Numbered from the stretch's first letter, positions 1-13,400 are shown. The stretch: DNA of 64,000 bases from Rhyacichthys aspro (GCA_036850595.1 CM072162.1:21270758-21334757); one strand, 5' to 3'. Notes: a model not told the origin generated them from the letters alone. Made by a program: numbers and translations.

Positions 1-175
1 TTTTGTGTGTGGGGTTTATTTTGATTTGTCGCCAGCGTCGTCTCGTCGTTCTGGAAGAGAAAGTAGGTCCAGTCTGTCTCAAAGATACAGAGTTTCATTT
101 TGAACAAAGCCGAGGCAGATTTGGGGAAAGTGATCAGGACTCGCTGTTGTCTGTGTTCGTCCTGTGTCTTCTTTC

Positions 176-890
176 AGACGTGAGACAATGCTGCTCCCAG
201 ACAAAGACTCGGATGCTGTGATCACTCCATGTTCTTTCTCCCTCTTCGCTCTGTCTCGAACAAGTGAAGTTTTCCAGGTTTTTTAATTATTTTTATTTGG
301 TACGAGGTGCTTGCTTTGCTGTCCGTCCATTTGTGGATTCTGGATTGACACTGATGTAAACTGCTGCTTATCCTCAAATGGAAAAAGGCAAAAAAAAAAA
401 GCCGATCTAGTTTACATCTAAAATATGAAGTCCTCGCTTTATGTTATCCATTGTTTTCTTCATATATTGTTTGAATTTTAATCTTGTACATTCCTTATAA
501 TTTATTATAGTTTTTTTATTCAGAAGCTTGACATATACCATTGAGAAGAACATAACGAACTGCATTAAGTCTCATTTAGAGTGTGTTGTATATAAAAAAA
601 TGTAAGAATTGCTGTGTCACTTTGCAGAATTTTCTACCAGTGCTTTGAATGTAAAACTAAATTCATCTAGAAGTAGGCATCTGGAGGTAGTTTAACGCTC
701 GAATGTAGTCTGTTTGGTTTCTGACTATAACTAGTCCTCAATCCTCTTTTACGTCACATTTAGTATTTAATTGAGTGTTTTTAGGGTCATGTAAATCACT
801 TTTAACCTGTATTGCACTGCAGACCATATAAAAACAAAAATATTCCCTTTTTTTTTGGCTAAATTTACAGGACTATTCTCTATTAAAGGT
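176..890 (+). other. Possible 3'-terminal exon of an upstream plus-strand gene
   Basis: A strong acceptor (GTCCTGTGTCTTCTTTCAG, AG near 177-178) is followed by short open frames, one ending TKTRML-stop and one ending VFQVF-stop. Then comes AT-rich sequence with ATTAAA at about 883-888, as expected for a 3' UTR. No protein family is recognised. In mammals RMDN2 lies convergent to CYP1B1, so such a gene would be expected nearby, but the short peptide does not resemble what I know of it. Speculative. Confidence 0.2.
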
Positions 891-960
891 TGTACAACAT
901 AATTTAACTGTGCATTCGGTCAAAGTGCTGTACACAAGCAACAAAATAAACAAAGAATAT
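891..960. repeat. Dispersed repeat fragment (copy 1)
   Basis: Contains GTCAAAGTGCTGTACACAAG followed by an A-rich tail. It is similar to the copy at about 1320-1450 in the same orientation, and of a type common in teleost genomes, possibly a LINE or SINE 3' end. Confidence 0.5.
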
Positions 961-1319
961 TCAAAGTAAACCACAACAGGTACATTTAATAGGTCTTTAC
1001 AATGATCATTTTGTGCTAAATTAATTTTTTTGATTTGAGGTTGCAGAAAACCTAGTAGGCCTCAGTTTTCGTCTTTTATTCGTCTCTTCACACCATTAGT
1101 CTCTGAGGCCGTTTACATGACATGAATCCATAATGATTCCTCGTTTATGTGAGGAATTAACTTTTGAAAGCATTAACTTTTGAATCCGGCTAAAGAGTCA
1201 CGAAGAAGGAGTAGCAAAAGGAACCCCCTACAGGTCTGGCATAGGTACTACATTGTTTTGGGCAGCTGTTGTGTTTCCTGACCAGCGTTCTCGTGTCACT
1301 TTTGGACCTCTTTGTCCTA

Positions 1320-1450
1320 CCATACCTCACCAACTTTATTTATAAATCACCTTTAAAACTGTGCAGTCGCCAAAGTGCTGTACACTAGCAACACAAAAAC
1401 ATAGTACAATACAAACACAATGGAATAAAACTGTAGAGGACATAAAACAA
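1320..1450. repeat. Dispersed repeat fragment (copy 2)
   Basis: Shares CCAAAGTGCTGTACAC.AGCAACA with copy 1. It is preceded by CTTTATTTATAAATCACCTTT and followed by an A-rich tail. The tail suggests retroposition. Confidence 0.5.
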
Positions 1451-3759
1451 AAAGTAAAAACAACATAAAACATGCAATTAATAAAATAACTCATGTTAAA
1501 AGCACAAAAGAACTAAGAACATGAGTTAAAACAACAGACAGATAATAAAATGCACTGGTTTAAATAGAGGTACGTTTTTTAAAAGCACAAATCTCAAAAG
1601 ATCATTGACTGAAACACAGGTAACGACACAGTTTTAATCTTTTTCTGCCTTAATTTAATGAAGTCAAATCAAATTAAATGTCTATTGTACTGTAGTTAGC
1701 CTTAATGGTACAGTTTCCTCATGAACAGCATTAGAAATTGAGGTGTTTTTGATAAAATGACCCCACAAAAGTGAAAAGTGATCATATAAAATCTATCTCC
1801 AGATGCCTACTTCTAGATAAATGTAGTTTGATAACATTTAGCTTTAACAACTGACAAAACTGCATAAATACTTTGCTTTTACACTACAGCGGTGCTTCTC
1901 AAACTGTGGTAGACTTTTGTATTTTGCAGGTGGGACTGGAAAGTTTGAGAATCACTGCACAACTCAGACCTATACTGTATTTTGTTATTGCCTGTACGCT
2001 GAGTGATTAATGCAACTGGAATCTATCATTAAACCTGTGCAATCCTTAAACGTGCTGTCAGTTTGACGTCTGTCCTCTTCGAATAAGAACACGCTCTTGT
2101 TTTTGTGGTTACTACCTTTTAATTACATTCATAAAACTCTTTATGTAATCCCCGTTTTCTGATTAAATACACGGGAATGTTAATGAAAGTTGGTTTAGGC
2201 CCAATACTTGATGAATAAGAGGAACGTTCCCGACTGAACATTTTGTGCCAATTGTGAATTTGTTCATGGATGTGATTCAAGCCAGCGCTGCACTGGTCTG
2301 ATCACGTTTCAGCTTTTTTTTTTTTTCATGCTGTAACTTCTCTAAGTAGTTACCTTCCAAATGAGCACAGGTGTTTGTTTATACAGTCACGAAAGCCGCC
2401 TTTTCCTCGACTGACTTTATAAGCAACACTTGGGTTTGAATGAAAAGCCACAGCTGTGAAGTCCAGCTGTTTTCCTCTCGAGGAAACGCTGAGGTGTCCC
2501 CTGTTTATTCACTCTTGAGTTACAGTAGAAGCAGGTCTGAGGGAGATTACATCTGATGTCGATGTCTGTACACGATGACCTGAAAATGGTAAACACCTCG
2601 ACGACGACGCACAGAGCTGCTGCTGTGTTACACTCCTCCTTTAACGTTCAGAATACTCATCTTCCAGCCGCTAGGATCTGTTTTGTTTCAAGGAAATACA
2701 GTAAAAAAGTGGACCGTGAGAACGGGGCAAACAGAAAATCTCATGCAGTTGTGAGGGTTGGCTCCAACAAAACAAAAAATATAAAATAAAATGAGATATT
2801 ATTGTACGTAGATGCAAAAAACAGAGAGAAATCACAGGCCAATCAACTCTAGGAGAAAGCTCTGGGTATGACACTTTTATAGATTATTATTTTTAAGATG
2901 TACTTTTCCAGAGTGAAACCCACAAAAATAAGTTTATCTACTGCTTTATAAACTTCATATGCACTGTACTTACTATTAGCATCGCTAGCTACCAAGTCTG
3001 TAGGTAAAAACTTTCCAGTCGCATCTTGTTGCATAAACTTAGTCGCAGCACAAGCTTCAGATGCAGTAAAATTAATAAAACTAAATAAAATGTTTTAGGA
3101 TGATCAAATTTTCATAAACCAATTACAACATTTTGGGACCATTTCCAAAGCTTTAATAAAACAATAACGAAAATATTCTGTTACATTTAAGATGTTCTTT
3201 CTATTTCTCATGCCAACTTTTTTTAATCCATCCTTTGTTGGTGTTTTCCTTTTATTTAACTGTGACTATGGCGTCCCCCGAAATAAAAATGATAGCATCC
3301 CAGACGATCACAAAAGCTGTGAAGTCAGAAATAATGTGTTAATGTGTTAATAAACTCATATCCTGATTATACAGTATTAGAATTACATGTCAAGAGTGTT
3401 TAAATGCAGATTCTTTTGATTATTTTACGTTTTTTAATGGTGTAAACTGTCCCAATTCACTGTGGCTTTTCCTAAGTTCCAGAAAAACCTGCGATTTCAC
3501 AACAACAACAAGAGGTCCTAATACTGCAGACCCTCTGGAGAAAGGACGTCCCATTTGAGCTGGACTGAGGGAAACTAGCTCAAAACTCCATCTAGTGGCA
3601 CAAAACCAGACGAAATGTAATGCTTTATTACAACTGACAATGCTTATTAAGTACTGTGTGTAGTATTTATACACAAATGAATACCTTTACCAAAGATGGT
3701 GACAGTTGGCTTTTATTCAGTTTTAAATGTGAGATTTCATTTTTGTTTAAGTATTTCAA
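1451..3759. other. AT-rich intergenic
   Basis: No gene, tandem array or named repeat that I can support. Short open frames here lack splice signals or family resemblance. Confidence 0.6.
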
Positions 3760-3774
3760 ATGTTATCTTTATGT

Positions 3775-4245
3775 TTTTTTGGATTTGAACAGGTTTTAGT
3801 TGGATTTGAACAGTTTTTGGATGGATTGGAACAAGTTTTAGGTGGATTTGAGCAGGTTTTAGTTGAATTTGAACAGTTTTTAGATGGATTTGACCAGGTT
3901 TTAATTGGATGTGAACAGGTTTTAGCTGGATTTAAACAGGTTTTAGTTGGATTTGAACAGTTTTTGGATGGATTGAAACAAGTTTTAGGTGGATTTGAGC
4001 AGGTTTTAGTTGAATTTGAACAGTTTTTAGATGGATTTTACCAGGTTTTAATTGGATGTGGACAGGTTTTATTTATCTTTGTAGCAAAAATCCATCTAAA
4101 ACCTGTTCACATCCAATTAAAACCTGCTCAAATCCATCCAAAAACTGTTCAAATTCAACTAAAACCTGCTCAAATCCACCTAAAACTTGTTCCAATCCAT
4201 CCAAAAACTGTTTAAATCCACCTAAAACCTGTTCACATCCAATTA
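3775..4245. repeat. 21-bp minisatellite in inverted-repeat arrangement
   Basis: The left arm (about 3775-4075) repeats a 21-bp unit of the form GGTTTTAGTTGGATTTGAACA. The right arm (about 4090-4245) is the same unit reverse-complemented (CCATCTAAAACCTGTTCAAAT type). A spacer of roughly 20 bp contains TTATCTTTGTAGC. Because 21 is a multiple of 3, open frames made of 7-residue repeats cross both arms; these are not considered genes. The same unit recurs at 25836 and 44860. Confidence 0.9.
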
Positions 4246-4279
4246 AAACCTTGTGCCAAAAATACACCTTTCTAAATGC

Positions 4280-4345
4280 ATTGAAGGGCCACATAAAACA
4301 TTGCAAAGGGCCGCATTTGGCCCGCGGACCTAGAGTTTGACATGT
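4280..4345. mobile_element. DNA-transposon terminal fragment (hAT-like, tentative)
   Basis: GGGCCGCATTTGGCCCGCGG followed by ACCTAGAGTTTGACATGTG is the text of a transposon end widespread in vertebrates. It lies just right of the inverted 21-bp array, so the array may have been internal to the element. A matching left end was not found. Confidence 0.45.
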
Positions 4346-6010
4346 GTGCTTTATTGTTTGGATTTATAAAAAATTAAAGATTAGAAACTCAAAAATTAAA
4401 TGAATTAGGCAAATAGTAAAAATACATAATCGCTCTGATGTTTTTAAGTCTAAACTATGCCACTTCTAAGTTATTTGTCAAGTTCTTGGTATTTGTCTTG
4501 ATATTTTTAGATAAAGAGGTCAAATCCAGTGTGAGTGTAATCTGGAAACGCATTGGCCACGTTCCTATCAGTCGGTCTCCGCGGCGCATCGCTACAATCT
4601 GTTAGCATTCGTTCACATCCTCGGAGTAATTCAGAGTTACACAACGAAGAGCGAGCCCGTCCTCCGTGTTTTATCAGCGGCCGGTGCACAATACCAGATT
4701 AAAGCCGGAGAACGATGCTAATCTCGTTAATGCGGTCTTGACAGGTCTAAGCTGTAATGACATAGCGTCTTACCACCGCTTCGTGCAATACTTCAGATTT
4801 CTCAGCACAGGCTTAGACCACTGCTGTTCTTCAAATATCACTGCTCTCAAATTTAAAGGAGATTTTGTTTTTGTTTAGATGGATGTCCGTGTGGCTGCAG
4901 TGGCCTATTTTCTGCAATTTGACAAGAAACTATGGCTTTTCAATTGTCTTTTTACGTTAATTGGATGCTGTAATGTTCTAAAATCAAAGCCTGGTTGACA
5001 AACAGGTGGTAAATGTGAAAATATTGCTTTTTTCTGTGCGTTTGGACTCCTTTAACCAAGAAAATGGCGCTGCAGATCACAGAAAATACATTTTTTTGCA
5101 GTTAAAGACACTTGGAAACACTCTTAACTTGTGTTTTACTGTAGACAGGTTAAAATAATCCATGATATCTCTGTTGATACTGTTTGATCTATTGTGCACA
5201 TCCTCTGTTTTGACATAAAAAGTAATGGAAGCTACAGTTTATAGCTGTGTCAAGTGCCTTTTTCCCAGAAACAAGCCCAAAAACCAAACCAAAATTGCCT
5301 CTTCTGCATTCTCTCTTTTGCATTTTTAAGCTGCAAAGATTGTACTAAGTTTCCGATTTCTTTAAGCAGAAAAACAGTTTCGGCCTCTTTCACAAATAAC
5401 GTCACGCTTGTCTCCAAACGACGTCGTCCATTATCCGTCTTGTCTCTAAATCAGACGTTTCTACAGTTCTAAAGTCAACTCCTGTGACTTGTTTTAAATA
5501 TTTTACCACAAAGGTCCAAAGTAAACTCACCCTTTTCCTTCCTCATTCATAAAGACGACTTTGGAGCTCTGCCACATGACTTTCTAATCACTATTTAGTC
5601 TCGAGCGTTGGTTCTTTATATGAATCATCAGAGAAAGGCAGCAGAGAATGGCCTGTCGGTAATGGTCTGCTGTTGTTTTATCTGAATTTGTCACGCACTC
5701 CTAAAGTGGAGCCGGTGGAGGACAGGATGTTCTGGCAGCGCGAGATAAAAACTCAGGGAGATCCCAAACACTTCCTCTGCTCCCGTCTGGAGTCAAGAGG
5801 TCACTGCGGTGTTTCTCCGTCAGGGACAATGTTCGGGGGATCCCCATTCACAACAAAGACAGTGGAAAGTTGGAGAAGTAATCAGCAGCTGAGACTGAAG
5901 TGAAAGTTGGTGAGTATTTTTTACAATTTCACTATTTCTTGAGGCGCATCGGTAGATTATTCCCATTAAACCAGAAAGATGATCAAATGTGGTTGAGTAC
6001 GTGATGCTAG
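4346..6010. other. Intergenic, no supported gene
   Basis: The only notable segment is a moderately GC-rich stretch at about 5690-5909 ending in a good donor-like site (GTTG|GTGAGT at 5910). It could be a non-coding first exon, but there is no acceptor, promoter motif or family support. Confidence 0.5.
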
Positions 6011-6011
6011 A

Positions 6012-6540
6012 AGTGTTGGAGGAAGTACTCAGTTCCTCTACTTAAGTAAAAGTACAGATAAAGAGGTAGAAATGTACTCAAAAATCACATTAAAGTTATT
6101 ACTTAAATGAAAGAATTAAAGTACTTGCTGTTAAATGTACTTAAAGTATAAAAGTATTTGAGTTAATCATCATGCAACTAATTAAAGTGAAGTTAACGTG
6201 TCTAGTGTTTAGTTTCTGTTTACTTGGACAAGCTAATCGTGCTATGCTGCGTTCATGTGCGCTTTGTAAAACTCAGCGCTGTAGTTTTAGATCCACATTT
6301 ATGAACCGATTAAACATTTAATTTAAGGTCTTGCACATTTACAGCATTTTTTAAAAACTAATTTGCATTTGTAATGTTTAAAACCAATGTCAAACTGAAG
6401 AAAGTATAGATATTTGTTCTAGAATGTAGTGCAGATAATAAAAAATAAAAATAATTGTAGTGTCCTTCTTTGAATGTGAATATATCTTTACCTTTTTAAT
6501 ATTTGCTGGACGTCTATGTCACATATAAATGATTTAAAAG
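6012..6540 (+). mobile_element. Dispersed teleost repeat, copy A
   Basis: It begins GTTGGAGGAAGTACTCAG and carries a series of AAGTA/TACTT motifs, then TGCTGCGTTCATGTGCGCT and ACCGATTAAACATTTAATTT. The part at about 6180-6360 matches the reverse complement of 54370-54590 over roughly 180 bp. Its features suit a non-autonomous DNA element; no transposase is present. Confidence 0.65.
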
Positions 6541-8074
6541 CCACTTCCAACAAGTCGATTCATGTCAAATATGAAGTACAAGTCCACTTCTCTTGATCCT
6601 TTTTTCTTTTTTCTGCTTTGCTTTATAATAAATAAAAATATCAGACAATATTCAGTCGTCAGTAGTAATATCTTGTCAATTAATTACAACCCCAGGTATG
6701 TATGTATAATAATAAATGGCTCTGATGCATGAAACACACACGTTTTTCTTAACTGTAAAAATATCTGTTAGTTTATTTGTTTTATAATATCTATACACTG
6801 TACATACAAGTAGCATTTACATCCTCCAGGCTTTAGACAAACAAACACTCAGCTGCAGCAAAGTATACAGTACTTGCACGAAGAGTAGGTGTATTTTTTT
6901 GCAGTTTTTCTAGGTTTTATAAAGTCACTGTAAACATTGGATTTGTGGCATTCGGTTTTGGAAACTCCAGCGATGAATGAATACTTTCCGATTGAAATAA
7001 GAGACAAGCGTTCACTTCATTCAGGTCATGTTTTCGCCTAAAATTTATGGATTAAAGGGATTTACTGAAGGATACAAATAAGCGGCATCATCTTTTTGAA
7101 CATTTTCTTAAAGTCAGCTGCTATTTAGAAGAATTTACTTGAAAATGTCACGAAGAGAAGCCAACAAACGCCCAAATCCAAGGTTACAGTCAGTGCACAG
7201 TGAGCGTCCTCAAGCATTTAAAGGAAAAAAAACCCAGCCCTTAGTCTGACAGCAGAGAAAACTTTGTCATATTATTTGGTTACTGGCATCAGGAGAAGGT
7301 GATTTTTAACAGAGCAGCGTCTAACATTCAAAACACTTTACAAACAAAACGAGAAATTACGAGCAACTAAGTAACACTGGTCTATAGTTAGAAGCATACA
7401 GCAGTTTACAGACACGTTTGTTGTTGACGTTTGTACCCTTTACGCTCCTTTACCGCGGCGTAAACGAGGGAGAAAAGCTTCAATATGTGCCGCTTCAAAG
7501 CTGCGTTCCTGAGAGTCTATGCTTTTGTACAGCAGCAGATGGAAAATGAAAGGGTAAGCACCAAATGAACTCTAATATACTATAATTCTCCAAATACATC
7601 TTACTTTTGCCTCGATACAATAATATACAAGTCATTTTCTTGGCAAAACAAAACAAAAGAACAATTATTAATCTATTTTGCCTGGACTTTGGAACATGGC
7701 AGCTGTAAGGTCTCTGATTTAGCATCGACTTTTCATCTTTTTGCTAATTTTTCACGTTTTTTAATCGCAGAGTTAACATTGGGCTCACAATTTCATCCAA
7801 TTTTGATTCAGAGGCCAACGATTTGACTGAAAAACAAAGCATCGAGCATTATTTGCAGCAAAAGCATTATTTGTTTTTTGATTTTCAGGCTATTATTTCT
7901 CATTAGTGACACAGAAACACAAAAGTAATGACCAATTTTCAATTCAAAGCAAACAAATCATCTAAAATCCGGCAAACTTTAATAATGAAGTCCCATTTTT
8001 TCTTCTTCTTGAGCGTCACACTGTGTTTCAGCTTATTGTCTGTCTTTATCATTTTCATTTGATCAGGTTTGATC

Positions 8075-8480
8075 CATTTAAAGCACCACTGCGTCACTTT
8101 TACCCAGTAGAGGGCGCCGATCCCTCTACAGACTGTGTTGGTATGACAGCTAATTCATTTTACAGATGTTGTTTAAGTGGAGACTATCCAAGCAGCGAGT
8201 TTGCAATAAAAAAAAAAACATGTCTTCAGGAAACAGTCTTTTTAGTGTATTTTGTACAAATCTGACTCTGTATTGGATTATTTCTACACCTTTTATTTAA
8301 GCGTGTCATGTAATTTCTGTCGATGAGTCCTCGTCCCGGGACAGGAACATTATTATACTGAGGGTTTGTGTCCAGCTGAGGGCCCGGTGTCAGTGAAATA
8401 CGCCTGATTCTGCAGATCTCACGACTAAAAACCATTAAAAGATTTTGAGAACACATCTAAAAGTTACACAATGCTCCTTT
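8075..8480 (-). mobile_element. Dispersed repeat, copy A (short non-autonomous element)
   Basis: On the minus strand it reads ...TGAAGACATGTTTTTTTTT ... CTGTAGAGGGATCGGCGCCC, TCTACTGGGTAAAAGTGACG. The same order of blocks occurs on the plus strand at 32135-32300. It lies in the CYP1B1 3' flank. Confidence 0.6.
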
Positions 8481-9349
8481 AAATGAGAATCATACATTCA
8501 CTTTTTCCAAAATCCTGTGTACAGCCATTTTTTTTTTTTTTTGCATTTGCTTTTTACATATTAAACAAAACAAGCAGACTTCTTTCCTTTTTGGGCGATA
8601 CACAGTGGTTCATTCAATAAAGGCACAGCGCTGGCTTCATGGAATAAGGCTTTACACTGAGCTTAATGACCTGTCGCTGCAGCACAGTCCAAAAACAGTC
8701 AAGACGAGGGTTTTCTCAGGTCTTTTTGGAGTCTTATAAACACAGCAAACGTAACAGTCTTAACTTTTCATGATGTTTTCTGAAGAAGCAGCATTAAAGT
8801 CCCGTAGCTTGATTGATTTCCAGTGATCAGTGAAGATAGGACCGATTCCTAAAAGGCGCAAAAGTAAGTAATGTTCTCTCTGTGATAAAAGGCCACATAC
8901 GTTTACGTCACTTAATACTTAAAAGTCTTTGTATAGAAATCATAATCTTTATACAGTTCATTTGAAACATACACAGAAATACATTTAGCCTGAGATTTGA
9001 GCTTATAAATATTGATTTTTTTTTAATAATGAACAGCTCTTAAAGTGGTAGTTTGGGTTTTTTTGGAGTTGGGTTAAAGGTGGCTGCTGCAAATAGTGTT
9101 AAGCTCTAGTGAAAATGTGCTAAAAACCTGAAAAAGCTGATTTAAAACCAGTGTAAATAATTAATCGCTGAATAAGCTAGTGAATATAAAACAGTGTAAG
9201 TGTTAATATCAAGATGATTCCGCAAAATAGTGACTTTCTGTAACTTGATTTTTTGCAATTTAATGACTTCTTTATAATTGTTTGGGGAAAGCTGAGTCAG
9301 AATTTTGATTTAGTTGAGTTAATGTTGAATAATTTTACTTTCTAGGTGT

Positions 9350-9355
9350 TTTATT
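9350..9355 (-). terminator. CYP1B1: Candidate CYP1B1 polyadenylation signal
   Basis: AATAAA on the minus strand (TTTATT on plus), about 440 nt past the stop codon. A second copy lies at 8292-8297. Mammalian CYP1B1 has a 3' UTR of about 3 kb, so the true end could lie further left, towards about 6.8 kb. The sequence alone does not settle this. Confidence 0.3.
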
Positions 9356-9793
9356 GTCACTCTTTGGGATTAGAGATGCCAACAATCTTGTGAAAACAGA
9401 GAAACTGAGAGATAAATAAAGTCTGGACAAGTTTCTGGATGAAAAGTGATGCTCGAGATACAATACGGTATCATTAGTATATTTTTGTTTACAGTTTTCT
9501 CTATGACTTGAGGCCAGAACTTGAAATTTTGACACAATTACCACACTATTTGCTCATCTTTAAAAGGGAAAAGTGCACTGTTTGATGTATTCCTGGCTGG
9601 ATATTGTGGGTATTTGTTGTACTTATCTTTTTTAAGGTTAAGTAGTCACACTGACGATCTTCTACTGGAGCTAATACACTATTTACACCAACCATATGCT
9701 ATATTCACTTCAAAAAAACCAAATTATTGCTTTAAGAAGCGCCACAGTTCATGAGTCTTTCTGTTTCAGCCTTCATTTAATCCCATTTCGAGT

Positions 9794-10409
9794 TCACTGC
9801 TCTGTTTTCGAGTCTGTCGTGAGCTCGCTGTCGGTTCTTTGTCTCGTCGGACCGTCTTCCGTCTCCGTGACTCTCTGGCGTTCTCTCAGCGACAGCGATA
9901 TGTTGTAAGGCAGCGGTTTCAGCGTCAGCCCGTAGTTGTAGTCCAGATTCAGAGGCTCGTCCGGGTCGTTTTTGATGTTGCACTGATGAGCCATGAGCGC
10001 CGTGAAGAGGAACAGCTGCATTTTGGACAGCTCCTCTCCGATGCACCGGCGTTTGCCCAGAGAGAAGATGAGCACGCTGCTGGTCAGGTCTTTGTTCAGG
10101 ACGCCGTCGCCGGTGATGAACCTCTGGGGGTCGAAGGTCTCCGGACGGTGCCACTTTTGAGCGTCGTGGTTGATGGACCACTGGTTGATGAAGACGACGG
10201 TGTTTTTGGGGACGGAGTAGCCCATGATGGAGGTGTCCGTGGTGGTGGCGTGAGGGATGGTCAGGGGCACGAAGCTGGAGAAACGCATGACTTCGTAAAT
10301 GAAGGCCATGACGTAAGGCAAACGCGGCTGGTCCTCGATGGACGGCAGACGGCTGGGGTCCACCACTTTGTCCACTTCCTGCTGGAGACGCTGCTGCATG
10401 TCTGGAAAC
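9794..10409 (-). CDS. CYP1B1: CYP1B1 terminal coding exon (616 nt)
   Basis: The acceptor is TCTCCTCAG with its AG at 10411-10410. The exon completes lysine 332 and continues [13 protein letters not shown], matching the J-helix of vertebrate CYP1B1. It encodes the K-helix, the meander (FDPQRF), the haem-binding loop and a polar, variable C-terminal tail ending KTEQ. The stop is at 9796-9794. The tail is less conserved than the core, as is usual for this family. Confidence 0.95.
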
Positions 10410-13400
10410 CTGAGGAGACACCAACACGTGGAGTTTTATACAAAAACAACATACTCCAGTCTTTAAAATGGCTGCTATGGAGAGAATATTAATATAATTC
10501 CAGTCCCTGAAGAGTTTTTAATGTTCTTGTTGTTTGCTTTACTTTTTTTACTTCTTGTTTTATTCAAGTAAGATTATTTATCGTCCAATCAACAGACTGC
10601 AGTGTTTACCTTTATCTTTTTTAAAGCAGACGACTGTGACGGGACCAAAGCCCTCCCAAAGACGTTCAGTTTGATTCGTTTTTTGTTTTTTTTATCCCCT
10701 TTGGACAATGTAAACTGACTCACACTGACCCGACCTGTCCTGCTCCAGTGAAGACGAGGCTATTTTTATCTGAAAATTTCTCGTTTATTAGATCAGTACA
10801 TAAAACGTCCCATAAATCAAGCGTCTTACATCACATTTAACGATTATTCGACGTAAATGCAACCAACAAAAGTAATCCTTGCTGCGTAAATCCTCCCAGT
10901 TTCCTCCACAAACAAAACCAAAGCACTTAAAGACACTTCTCTGTGATCAGTAACTCACCACAGACTGAATCTAACTCTAAAATCCTTCTCATTCAATTAA
11001 AGAACGTGCCAGATTCACGCGACACAACCGTGTTCCAGCTCACTTTGTCTGCGTTAAAGACATCATTAGATTTAAATGTGTTGAGTGAAAGCACAAAAGG
11101 CTCATTGAGATGCACAAACAGGTTTTACACAAGTCGACTCTTCTCCCTTTTCTCTTTTTGACAATGACTCTAGAGCTCTATGATTACTTTACAGCAACTA
11201 CAGATTGATAAGCAGCAGTAGAGCTTTAACAATATGTAATTACCCAAGAATAAATGTAATGTAATGGCAATAATGAATGATTATAAAGGAGTAATGCTTT
11301 TTTAGACGATGAGTTAAGGACTTAATGCACATTGTGTCTGGTTATTATGAAGTGTTACTGCCTTTTCCCACAAAATAACAGTCTGCCATCTTTAAATGTA
11401 GTTTAATATTTGTGAATTTGACGTAACTTACCGACGCACAACGGACAGGAATATAAGAAATGCTTTTGAATGTTCACAAACCCAACAACTTTGCACTTAA
11501 AATCACTGTCAGTCTAAGCAATATAATAAAGCTGACAGTTTTTAAAGCAGAAATCTGTACAAATAGTCCTGTTTTTCTTGTTTAATTTGTTTTTTAGTTG
11601 TGTTTTTCTCTTTAAGAGCACAGTCTGACTCTCTGTTAGACTCGCGGACTCGCTCCCGAACGAGGAAGCAGCTGCTCAAAGGATCAAACGACGTGAGTGA
11701 AGGCTTTATGGTGAAATGCTGACAGGGCACTTCCTTTGACTGCTGCAGCGCTCATCAGGCTGCCTCTACCTGCCTCTGACACACTCTTACATAACTCTCT
11801 GCACAGATACTTCCTCGAGCTGCAGCCGCCGGGATCCAACACTGGCTCCTCATTCAGATAAAGATAGAAACTTAGAGCGGTGCAGAAACAGTGCGGTATT
11901 TTGTAAGTGTGGAAAATGAGCAGGGATTTAATGCAACAGGTGAACTGTGCCTCTCTTTTGGCAGAAAATGAAGAGAGTAATTAAGCCTCAAAAGTAGCAC
12001 AGATCTGATTTGTTCAATTGCTGCAGAACAAACCGAGTTTAGCTCATTTCTTTGATAAATGCTAACACAAGCAAATGAAGAGGGAGCTGCTGGTATCACA
12101 CAAACCGATGAAGGGGGTCAAAGACAAAAAAAAATCATAAAGAAACACAATGTGCAGCGGCTGAATTGGTTTTAAGAGTGAATAATACTCTTTATTTCAT
12201 CAGTTTGCACGGAGCCGAAAGACACTGGTGTGTTTTTAGGTCTGCACCTCGATGAAACTGAAAGGGTTTTAGTTTTCTAACAAACTTCTAACAAACTGAG
12301 GGTCTGGATCTGCAGCTATAACAAAAACAGTGTGTGTAGATCAATGTTAAAAGTTAATTTGTGCAAAAGTACCAGAGTAAATGTAAATTAGTCTTCACTG
12401 GATTACTTTTTTTAGGCCTACAGCGTCTCCTTTTACATTAAATACCACTTCTATTAATGTGAGGTGCCAGACAAGAAATCCCATCTCTGTACTTTTTCCA
12501 GTAGTGTGAACACAGCAGACATTTACTTGACAAACACCTGCAGTAGTTTTTTGAGTTCTGAGAGACTTACTTGACCAGGATGAGGATGATCCACTGCAGC
12601 GCCGTGGACAGTGTGTCTTGACTCGCTCCAAACACGTCTCCAACTGTCGCTGACACATAGTCCTTCTCCAGACTCTGCCCGGACCTGTCCCGGAGCTGGT
12701 CCATGGCCACGATCAACGCGTCGGTCATGTCCCGGATGGTGCTGGACTCCAGGGTTTTCCTGTGCTCGACCACTTTGTCCCGGATGAAGACGCCAAACTC
12801 ATGGTTGAGCCTCTTGAAGTTGTCGAAGATGGTTTTGATCGGGTTTGGAAAGTACTGCAGCCACGGCATCATGTCCACGATGCTCCCCGCGCCCACGGTT
12901 TTGGTGAACTGGTCATTTCTGCCCACGACCTGCCGGAACTCCTCGTCCTCGTAGGAGTAGCGTTTCCCAAAACACACCGCGCTCATGATGTTGGCCGTGG
13001 ACACCACTAAATAAGTCATGGGATCGAAGTATCTGTGCCTCTGGGTTTTAGCCTCAAACAGCTGCAGCAGCTCCTTGAACTCACACAGAATGTGATGCTC
13101 AAAAGTTTTCTTGGTTTGCGGGTTCCCGATGGAGAACATGCGCACTGTGGACTGCGCTAGTTTACGGTGCACCTTCCACCAATCCGTGACGGTGTTGAAC
13201 GCGACCCCGTTGCCACTAGAGACGTACTGGAAGGAGGTGAAGTCTGGTCTCCCCGCGAAGTCCGGCCCCTGTTTGACCAGCGCCTGTTTGATGGAGTCCC
13301 CGCTGAGGACCACCACGGGCCGTGAGCCCAGCTTGATTTGGAAAACGTTACCGTATTTCTTGGCCATGCGCGTGAGGTACTTGTGAGGCGCACTGCCCAT

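Larger units (their letters stand above)
6541..9793 (-). other. CYP1B1 3' flank, probably partly 3' UTR
   Basis: AT-rich sequence without a recognisable coding exon. It contains several AATAAA/ATTAAA signals in CYP1B1 orientation and one dispersed repeat (8075-8480). By comparison with mammalian CYP1B1 part of it may be 3' UTR, but the extent is inferred. Confidence 0.4.

Noticed and set aside
3760..4340. Open frames of 151, 94 and 77 codons encoding 7-residue repeats (FEQVLVG-like)
   Set aside because: They are translations of the 21-bp minisatellite, whose length is a multiple of 3, and appear in several frames on both strands. No splice, start or family support.
9777..10492. Open frames of about 216 codons on both strands over CYP1B1 exon 3
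   Set aside because: GC-rich shadows of the true CYP1B1 frame. The real frame has the P450 motifs and correct splice joins.
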